NCBI GenBank assembly: GCA_009886125.1
Contig: VFJK01000183.1
Location: 1-36,261, forward strand
Direction of reading: 5' to 3'
DNA: 36,261 bases
Source of the DNA: Geobacter sp.
GTDB taxonomy: Bacteria > Desulfobacterota > Desulfuromonadia > Geobacterales > DSM-12255
The position numbers were made by a program, and so were the translations under genes. This document shows positions 20,501 through 24,871 of the stretch, piece after piece (position 1 is the first letter of the stretch; the number at the start of each line of letters is the position of its first letter). The notes beneath the pieces were generated by a model. It searched no databases. It had not been told where the DNA came from and saw only the letters and a list, made by a program, of their open reading frames with translations.

Positions 20501-23500
20501 ATCTGAGCTTGTAAAGCTTCCTGTAAGGGGTTGCGGCAGTGTTCCGGGAGTATACGAGTAAGTACCGGTTGACGTATACAGAGGGTGCAGATTAAAGGTT
20601 GCGGTCACACTCTTTGCAGTTGACATGGTCACGGTACAGACATTCCCGTTCACACTGTCGCAGCCGCTCCAGGCTGAGAAATAGGAAGAACCGTTTGCCG
20701 TGGGGGTGAGTGTAACAACTGTTCCCGGAGTATAGCTCTGATTGCAACTGCTGGTGCATGCCAGATCAGTGCCGGGGGAGGAGTGGACTGTGCCGCTACC
20801 GTTGACAGTAAGGGAGAGAGAATTCATCCCTGAGAGGATGGTATAAACCACGGTTTGCACCGCTTCGCTATTGGTGGCGATATCTTTCGAAAAGTATTTG
20901 AGCGTTGTCGTCTGGTTGATGTTGACGGCGCCAGTGTAAGGAGTCGAAGCGGTGGTCGGGACAGTGCCATCCGTGGTGTACCAGGTGCCGCTACAACCGG
21001 AGGTGTTATCGCTACAGGAAAGCTGTACGCTCTGGCTGCTGGCGTAACTGCCCCCCGGAATATCAGCAGAGGTCACCGGCGGGATAGTGTCGATGGTCCA
21101 GGTGTAACTTACCGGCGTCAACTCCTTGAATCCATCCGGGTTGGTGGCCTGTACCCGAAAAGTGTGATTACCTTCACCAAGAGCGGAAAATTCATAGATG
21201 ACCTCGGCGCACGGGGATAAGCTGGCGCTATCCATGCTGCATTCAAAGGTGCCGCCTCCGCTGGAAGAGAATACGAAACTCCCTGATGCTAACGTGGAAA
21301 TACTGGCAGGCTTGTTCCAGATTGTGGTTACCGGCGGTCTATTATCATAGCCAGTGCCGGTGACATTAATAAAGCTAGTCGGGTTAGCAGGATCGTTGGA
21401 AGAGATAGAGACCTGATCAGACCTGGCTCCAGAATACTCAGGCGTAAAGGTGATCACAACTGTACAGCTCTCTGCAGGAGCCAGGGTCGGATTCAGTTTT
21501 GGGCAGCTGCCAAGTGAGACGGTGAACCCAACAGGAGACCAGATATCACTTACAACCAGATCGGAGCTGCCACTGTTGCTGACAGTAATAGTCTGCTGAG
21601 TGGAGGAGTTGCCAACGGTGACCGTGCCGCCTGCGAAAGTTGTTGGAGAAACATCGATACTGGGAGCGGGGGTAATCACTGGGGCAAACTTGAACACACC
21701 CTTTTGATCTATCCCGGCGTAGACTTTTGCCGGGTTTAAAGGATCTATGACGAGTGTCTGCACATTACTGTACAACGCGACGCTGTTTGGCAGCCCGTCG
21801 TTCATGAAATTCCAGCTAGAACCGCTGTCGATCGACTTTAAGACGCCGCCACCGCCTTCTGTGCCAGCAAATATAGTTGCTGGAACAAGTGGATCAATAA
21901 CGAGTGCCGGGACATTAGTACCGTTCGGCATGCCGCTTTCGTACCAGCTAGCACCACCATCTATTGTTTTGTAAACACCAGCATCCATCCCGGCATAGAT
22001 GGTCGCCGGGGTAAGCGGATCGATGACAAGGGTCAGCACATTTGGGTACGACAGGCTATAGTCCATGGAGTTCCAGGTGTCACCACCGTCAATCGACTTG
22101 AAACCGCCGGTCGCTGCCACGGCATATATGGTTGCCGGGGCAAGAGGATCAATGGCAAGGAGCCGCGGAAAATCTCCCGACAAACCACTGATGCTCCAAC
22201 TAGTTCCACCATTAATTGACTTGAAGACACCGCCACTTGTCGCGGCATAGATGACGTCTGGAGTAGCAGGATTTATGACGAAGGCCTCCGCATATAGCTG
22301 ATAAATACCGTCATTCAAGTCACTATCAATGGCGCTCCAGCTATCACCAGCGTTGGTAGATTTGAAGAGGCCGTCAGATGTCGCGGCATAAATGGTCGCC
22401 GGGTTAACAGGGTCTATGGCAAGTAGCAACACATTGCAGGAGATCTGACAGAGACCGCTATTCCTGGCGCTCCAGCTGTTGCCGCTGTCAAGCGATTTGA
22501 AGACGCCGCCACTTGTCCCGGCATATATGGTCGTCGGAGTAAAACGATCTATGGCAAGTGCAGCTACGTCACTGTTTGTCAAGCCGCTGCTCATGATGTT
22601 CCAACTACCCGCACTGTCAGTTGTTATGAAAACGCCGCCATTATCCGACGTCGCAGCGTAGATGGTCGCCGGAGTAAAACGATCTATAGCAAGAGCCCAC
22701 ACAATACTGTTTGATTGCAGACCACTGTTCACTGCGATCCAGCTGTCGCCACTGTCGATTGTTTTAAAAACTCCATTATCCGTCCCGGCATAGATGGTCG
22801 CCGGGGAAAGAGGGTCTATGGCAAGTGCCCAAACATAACCGTTTGACCAGCCGCTGTTCACGGCGCTCCAGCTAGCGCCGCTGTCAATAGATTTGATGAC
22901 GCCTACCCAGGTCCCGGCGTAGATGGTCGTCGGGGCGAGAGGATCTATTACGAGTGACAATACACTGCCTGTCGGGCCACAGTTCATGTTGTTCCAGCTG
23001 TTGCCAGCGTCATTCGACTTAAAAACACCACTATCATCTGTCCCGGCATAGATGATCGCCGGGGCAAGTGGATTTATGACGAGCGTCAGCACACTACTAT
23101 CCGGCGACAGACCGCTGTTGATGGCACTCCAGGTAGTTCCACCATTGATGGATTTGAAGACGCCTTCAACAGTCCCGGCATAGATGGTCGCCGGGGTAGC
23201 AGGATCTATTGCAAGTGCCAGCACACTACTGTCCAGCGGCAGGCCGTTGTTCATCGGGCTCCAGCTGTCTCCACCGTCAAGCGATTTGAAGATGCCACCA
23301 ATTGTCCCGGCATAGATGGTTGACTGGTTTGCAGGATTGATGGCAAGTGCCTGCACAGTCCTATGGGTCAGACCGCTGTTCATGGCGCTCCAGGTATTTA
23401 CACCGTCAATCAGTTTGAATACACCGGCATTTGTCCCGGCATAGATGGTCGTCGGAGTTACCGGGTCTATAGCGAGAACAGATATTTTACCAGGAGGAGT

Positions 23501-23599
23501 TGAGTTGGTCTGCACCCACCGCTCTCCCGTTTGATCAGCAGCCACCAGATTAACTGATGACAGTATTAGTAATACAATTATGTGTAATTTGAATTTCAT
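14582..23599 (-). CDS. Giant secreted multi-domain protein (BNR/sortilin-like repeats, ASH, Ig-like, IPT/TIG, two Lcl/DUF1566 domains)
   Basis: About 3005 residues. I start at ATG 23599 because AGGAGGG (23604-23610) precedes it and it exposes a signal peptide (MKFKLHIIVLLILSSVNLVAA, cut after residue 21). In order: about 40-640, fourteen BNR/sortilin-like repeats (IYAGT-GVFKSIDGG-SW); 648-755, an ASH/choice-of-anchor D domain; an Ig-like and a chitobiase-C-like domain; an InlB-B-like repeat; about 1116-1197, IPT/TIG; FnIII-like stretches; about 1823-1850, a DVDNDGYASNCDLNDAD calcium-type motif; a second ASH and InlB-like pair; 2107-2283 and 2288-2463, tandem Lcl/DUF1566 domains; a third ASH; three Ig-like repeats (TTPPETSIT); a C-terminal domain ending DNIVIQ. 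No sortase, PEP-CTERM or transmembrane anchor is visible. A role in surface binding is inferred. The leader has a cyclic-dinucleotide riboswitch. Confidence 0.9.
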   Translation of the reverse strand: MKFKLHIIVLLILSSVNLVAADQTGERWVQTNSTPPGKISVLAIDPVTPTTIYAGTNAGVFKLIDGVNTWSAMNSGLTHRTVQALAINPANQSTIYAGTIGGIFKSLDGGDSWSPMNNGLPLDSSVLALAIDPATPATIYAGTVEGVFKSINGGTTWSAINSGLSPDSSVLTLVINPLAPAIIYAGTDDSGVFKSNDAGNSWNNMNCGPTGSVLSLVIDPLAPTTIYAGTWVGVIKSIDSGASWSAVNSGWSNGYVWALAIDPLSPATIYAGTDNGVFKTIDSGDSWIAVNSGLQSNSIVWALAIDRFTPATIYAATSDNGGVFITTDSAGSWNIMSSGLTNSDVAALAIDRFTPTTIYAGTSGGVFKSLDSGNSWSARNSGLCQISCNVLLLAIDPVNPATIYAATSDGLFKSTNAGDSWSAIDSDLNDGIYQLYAEAFVINPATPDVIYAATSGGVFKSINGGTSWSISGLSGDFPRLLAIDPLAPATIYAVAATGGFKSIDGGDTWNSMDYSLSYPNVLTLVIDPLTPATIYAGMDAGVYKTIDGGASWYESGMPNGTNVPALVIDPLVPATIFAGTEGGGGVLKSIDSGSSWNFMNDGLPNSVALYSNVQTLVIDPLNPAKVYAGIDQKGVFKFAPVITPAPSIDVSPTTFAGGTVTVGNSSTQQTITVSNSGSSDLVVSDIWSPVGFTVSLGSCPKLNPTLAPAESCTVVITFTPEYSGARSDQVSISSNDPANPTSFINVTGTGYDNRPPVTTIWNKPASISTLASGSFVFSSSGGGTFECSMDSASLSPCAEVIYEFSALGEGNHTFRVQATNPDGFKELTPVSYTWTIDTIPPVTSADIPGGSYASSQSVQLSCSDNTSGCSGTWYTTDGTVPTTASTPYTGAVNINQTTTLKYFSKDIATNSEAVQTVVYTILSGMNSLSLTVNGSGTVHSSPGTDLACTSSCNQSYTPGTVVTLTPTANGSSYFSAWSGCDSVNGNVCTVTMSTAKSVTATFNLHPLYTSTGTYSYTPGTLPQPLTGSFTSSDFLCDGTGIGPINITVTELTATSLIFQSSPEDISYFTRASGIPGDIVGIWSSTTSSGVYTLTLDSDGTISLSANISQCTDIWPPTINSVSPLSGMPGNLITINGNNFSPMLSDNTVLFNGTPAVVTGARHNQLFVLVPSGATSGTITVTHFGGTATSAQSFTPNVGTPPAILTWAGVTHKIESDGSEYDVLNAGMSSYATTLAGMSMSVSGPNGFNYTFTDADMDTYINGQMNVTKKYPTPDTPLEPGIYTFSLNDGNGNISHRVDTHVTVANNSMPRVDSATIQIQRKSETNESYRISWAPVNDTQTYFYRVRIYRNDAASTIVYDSARSSATYVDLGVGVLFDDSMYKLVIEAGDSLNYDLVTKRSNSAWKLFGPDSRDYDPNRLLVDYAILYNRFSPPEGALSTDVFLNVNNPAVVSSAQLLDATSAVVYTFDTIADMNPSGTDIFHVFNPPLTPGAYTIRFVANGVTHNAYATLTAPVSYPTPDSSTMQAEYLNNGDIRFSWASVDHTGALYYQVMVNDTTTGIMTTSARKNQTFVDMTVASLGSLENKRWRVEAYDSDTNYTQRNRSNSAYIPLVPVAYDAARPVINSYKVRNQINSDGVSATHLLINASDPDGNETITQQRVDGPGEYTRTLTIPDISGSGGYSLTEAGSPATGLYTFTVLDDTTKSAVRYKFQPAPHAIPSVDYHTFQIDPEPSGDLRISWAPVASDLRLWYYIEAYDSANNLTPVTFPSTAGTMMQQASVTVPASYMQEGVIFRIVAFDGSNGTTYNNVSRSVMVGYQPGLNYASLTDVDNDGYASNCDLNDADQAITSPVSGVCGSSHSKTFSSAPTNYLCARGTVSATPTGYGPWSWTCTGSSGGSDSTTCSARGIFSLSSPSNDFGNVALSISASSTFTLRNGTTSTVTTSAITLTGTDSAMFSVTLGTCATLTPTLASGASCTVNVAFTPTSSGGRSAILQVASDDPVYPLVTATLTGNGIIQDFALILDIQGEGTGSVAFSTGGSCTGFCANSYSSGTTVSLTPTVDPGSSFNIWTGCDSVNGNVCTVSMNGLKSVTAEYILMAAYVPPAMLPKTGQTTSYATGDDGDLEKGISWPATRFTNPDGSSPVSGTVVLDKLTGLEWPQDGGTPTAVGCTGGQMTWQGALDYVACLNANNYLNHTDWRLPNINELSSLVSREETNVSTFLNAQGFSNVQSSASAYWSSSTYAAYQEAYAWYVDMLNGSVYRGHKMLYFYVWPVRGGQSGSFGNSGISIPKTGQTTSFATGDDGDLEKGIAWPETRFTNPDGSSPVSGAVVLDKLTGLEWSQDGGTPTFTSCSGGQMTWQGALDYIACLNTNNYLNHTDWRFPNINELSSLVNREQFHSSTFLNAQGFSNVQSNYYWSSSTYAADTTIAWVVDMSYGYVGYNVMTDINYVWPVRGGQSGSFGSSVISVSPSSYSGGTITIGNFSSPETVTISNTGNASLVVSAVTVVTGDTTDFTVEPGTCPSLTPTLAPAESCTVLLSFIPTSSGLRNAVVRIASNDSVTPYSYLTLSGTGFDPPPSGTIIINGGATYTRTLAVTLTLSAYDNSGTVAEMQFSNNNSTWSDWEAYGTSKEWTLSIGSTARSVFVRYRDGAGNVSNPPSKDTIIYDGTPPVTILSGKPASLYNSASGTISFVSEAGSTFACRMDSADFSTCTSPYSFTALADSSHTFQVRATDPAGNSEATPASYSWTIDTTPPETSITAQPANPATLAPFGFSFSSEAGATFECRIDGGSYSTCTSPHSFPSLAEGSHTFQVRVKDLAGNFDTTPASYTWSIDTVAPDTSITGQPANSTIETTATFTFTSSDGTATFECKIDGGSFTACTTGINYTGLSVGSHTFEVKAKDTAGNYDQTPATYGWTINSASTDINIGGTYYSTLAAAVGAIAEGGELKLRSTVFSGDLILNRAASYSLIGGYDTNYASRNGTTAIQGTVIITAGTVTFDNIVIQ
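16245..16378 (-). other. Candidate DGR-type variable region, copy B (second Lcl domain)
   Basis: This 134-base end of the second Lcl domain (residues about 2408-2451) starts with TTTAGCAATGTCCAGTCT and ends TATGTCTGGCC, both identical to copy A. Between them 19 codons differ from copy A, always at codon position 1 or 2, with position 3 kept. Variable codons here include AAC, TAC, GAT, ACA, ACC, ATC, GTC, AGC, TAT, GGC and GAC. That is what random replacement of the adenines of AAC/AAT-type template codons would give. It lies in the lectin-like loop part of the fold (YWSSSTYAA to YVWPVR). Confidence 0.6.
16782..16924 (-). other. Candidate DGR-type variable region, copy A (first Lcl domain)
   Basis: The 143-base end of the first Lcl domain (residues about 2226-2272), partner of the region at 16245-16378. 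It is 9 bases longer (three codons, in frame). A 27-base core (TAT TGG to GCG GCC, encoding YWSSSTYAA) is identical in both copies. Variable codons here include AGC, GCC, TAT, GAA, TAC, CTC, AAT, CGC, GGC, CAT, AAG and TTC. With the single-codon gap placed to best advantage, no third-position difference occurs inside the region, unlike its flanks. No reverse transcriptase or template copy is present in the window. Confidence 0.6.
21680..23480 (-). repeat. Fourteen tandem units of about 130 bases encoding BNR/sortilin-like repeats
   Basis: The units encode 43-45 residue repeats of the form V-ALAIDP-TPATIYAGT-GVFKSIDGGDSWSAMNSGL. I count thirteen full units and a short fourteenth (VQTLVIDPLNPAKVYAGIDQ). 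At the DNA level the phrase GGCATAGATGGTCGCCGG (plus strand) and close variants recur in most units. Repeats of this type form blades of beta-propellers; fourteen would fit two seven-bladed propellers, which is an inference. Confidence 0.85.
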
Positions 23600-23635
23600 C
23601 TGACCCTCCTCGAACAACAATAAATTGTACAAAAC

Positions 23636-23714
23636 AAAAAAAACCCGACTACGGAAAATCCGAAGACAGGTGAACGGAAAGATGCAGACAGCATCTCCAT
23701 TTTCTCTTCGGCGG
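23636..23714 (-). terminator. Probable riboswitch expression platform (conditional terminator)
   Basis: Directly after the aptamer the transcript can form a large imperfect hairpin: CCGA and GAAAAT pair with ATTTTC and TCGG. Alternatively CCGAAGA pairs with TCTTCGG, with AGATGC-TGTCT-GCATCT inside. It ends in eight U residues (A run 23636-23643 on the plus strand). The CCGAAG strand overlaps the 3' side of the aptamer, so ligand binding could decide whether the terminator forms. The giant gene starts 37 bases after the U run. Confidence 0.55.
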
Positions 23715-23780
23715 CTGGGCTGTCTACGGGAGGCCCCTGGCTCTGCGTCACCGGATCGCTCCGGTTTTGCTCTGATCGAT
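23701..23780 (-). promoter_or_regulatory. GEMM-I cyclic dinucleotide riboswitch, variant with A at the ligand-discriminating position (GEMM-Ib like)
   Basis: Read on the minus strand the leader has AGAGCAAAACC, a hairpin ACCGGA-GCGA-TCCGGT with a GNRA tetraloop, GACGCAGAGCC, a second stem built on GGGC/GCCC, and a closing AGCCGCCGAAG. This is the GEMM-I layout (family sequence GGGCAAACC, GNRA hairpin, GACGCAAAGCC). Vc2 A47 is kept in GACGCA. Vc2 position 20 is A instead of G (minus-strand base at 23771: AGAGCA instead of AGGGCA). In published GEMM-Ib riboswitches of Geobacter this A goes with 3',3'-cGAMP sensing. It is about 100 bases ahead of the giant secreted-protein gene and behind a good promoter. 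Confidence 0.85.
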
Positions 23781-23823
23781 GAGTATTAATTTATTAAGAT
23801 TAAAAACAACTATCGGTTCAGAA

Positions 23824-23853
23824 ATTATTACGGATAGTTTACTGAATTGTCAA
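23824..23853 (-). promoter_or_regulatory. Promoter for the riboswitch-controlled giant gene
   Basis: TTGACA (23853-23848) and AATAAT (23829-23824) on the minus strand are 18 bases apart, close to the sigma-70 consensus. Transcription would start near 23817, about 40 bases before the riboswitch aptamer. The remaining sequence up to the toxin gene stop at 24127 shows no gene; it is AT-rich and contains a GAA microsatellite. Confidence 0.65.
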
Positions 23854-23978
23854 ACAGTATTTTATTTAGCTGGCTTCATTAAGAAGAAAGGGATTAGGCT
23901 GCTGCTAGACAGGTATGCAAGAGGAAGTACATTGGTATAAGGTATCATTTATTAGGGCAGCAGAAACATGTTACTTAG

Positions 23979-24002
23979 GAAGAAGAAGAAGAAGAAGAAG
24001 AA
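23979..24002. repeat. (GAA)8 microsatellite
   Basis: Eight perfect GAA units in non-coding DNA, about 125 bases upstream of the promoter at 23824-23853. Such runs change length by slippage. No reading frame uses it. Confidence 0.9.
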
Positions 24003-24126
24003 CAGTGTATCAGATCATGATTGTCAGATTCGCTAATCATCTTTATCTCAAGCATGTTTTTATCTGACGCAATTTTATATAATTGGGTCAATTATGTGAC
24101 TAAATAATATTGAATTGCGTTTGAAA

Positions 24127-24540
24127 TCAAGAAGGAGCAATTAAGGAAAGAGCCGGGAAGTAGGTACGATAACGGGTGGCATCGCGGGTCAGCAGGGTCA
24201 GACCTTCTATCGCTGCATGAGCTCCTATGAAAAAGTCCGGCAAAGGTGATCGGCGCACTCCACCTTGTTGCCGATAACGGAGAAAACACTTTCCGGCAAG
24301 GAAAGCCGCCTCCCAGGGGAGCGGGCGTCTTTGAAAGATATCTGCTCTGACAACAGCTTCAAGCTCCTCAATTCGTTGAAAACCCACTGATATTTCGGCG
24401 TAAATCACGGGATTGATAATCAGAGACGAGCTATCAGCGGCCTTTTGCAGCTGCTCTGCGGACCAGTCGTACCACTGCGGGTCATTTTCCAGCAGATCCA
24501 GCAGAACATTGCTGTCAACAAGAACCCCTCTTTCGCTCAA
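24127..24540 (-). CDS. vapC: PIN-domain ribonuclease toxin (VapC type)
   Basis: A 137-residue PIN-domain protein, expected to be a Mg-dependent RNA-cleaving toxin. The four acidic metal ligands are visible: Asp9 (VLVDSNVLLD), Glu49 (VIYAEIS), Asp102 (LPDFFIGAHA) and Asp120 (LLTRDATRY). It starts with TTG at 24540; no ATG or GTG is available at the N-terminus, and AGGGGTGAAGG lies just upstream. TTGA overlaps the stop of the antitoxin gene by 4 bases, the usual translational coupling in such pairs. The partner is an AbrB-type antitoxin. The symbol follows the family; the RNA target is unknown. Confidence 0.9.
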   Translation of the reverse strand: MSERGVLVDSNVLLDLLENDPQWYDWSAEQLQKAADSSSLIINPVIYAEISVGFQRIEELEAVVRADIFQRRPLPWEAAFLAGKCFLRYRQQGGVRRSPLPDFFIGAHAAIEGLTLLTRDATRYRTYFPALSLIAPS

Positions 24541-24767
24541 CCTTCACCCCTGGTCAAAGCCATGATCTCATCTGTCGTCATCCGGACCGTCGCCCGGCCT
24601 CTCAAGGCGTCAACAATGCGCTTCCCTTTACTGACCGCCACATCGGCAGTTCTCAAGAGAACAGTATTCCCTTCAACAACAAATTCAACCTCACTTGACG
24701 GGACTATTCCGAGTTTCTGACGAATAGTGCGCGGGATTGTTACCTGCCCTTTGCTGGTGACTCGCAT
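24537..24767 (-). CDS. vapB: AbrB/SpoVT-type antitoxin (VapB type)
   Basis: A 76-residue antitoxin with an N-terminal swapped-hairpin AbrB DNA-binding domain, MRVTSKGQVTIPRTIRQKLG, followed by a short C-terminal tail (residues about 50-76) that would wrap the toxin. ATG start with GGAGGGG upstream. The stop overlaps the start of the PIN toxin. The complex probably represses its own promoter at the inverted repeat 24787-24808. Confidence 0.9.
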   Translation of the reverse strand: MRVTSKGQVTIPRTIRQKLGIVPSSEVEFVVEGNTVLLRTADVAVSKGKRIVDALRGRATVRMTTDEIMALTRGEG

Positions 24768-24786
24768 GACTGTACCCCTCCAAAAA

Positions 24787-24829
24787 GTAATACCATTGAA
24801 AGTATTACATTACACTTTCCACTAGTCAA
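24787..24829 (-). promoter_or_regulatory. vapBC promoter and operator
   Basis: A perfect inverted repeat GTAATAC-N8-GTATTAC (24787-24793 and 24802-24808) lies 20 bases ahead of the antitoxin start. On the minus strand TTGACT (24829-24824), 16 bases, then TAATAC gives a promoter whose -10 box overlaps the upstream half-site. This is the expected layout for autorepression by the antitoxin-toxin complex. Confidence 0.7.
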
Positions 24830-24871
24830 GAAAATGGTGAAATCACAAATACTGCTGAAGGAAATAAACCT

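Noticed and set aside
21680-23480. Regularly spaced DNA repeats that could suggest a CRISPR array
   Set aside because: The units are about 130 bases, in frame and protein-coding, and vary at silent sites; no short identical repeats with unique spacers.
14582-23632. Upstream start at 23632 for the giant protein
   Set aside because: It would place eleven residues before the signal peptide and lacks a ribosome-binding site; ATG 23599 has AGGAGGG and a proper signal sequence.
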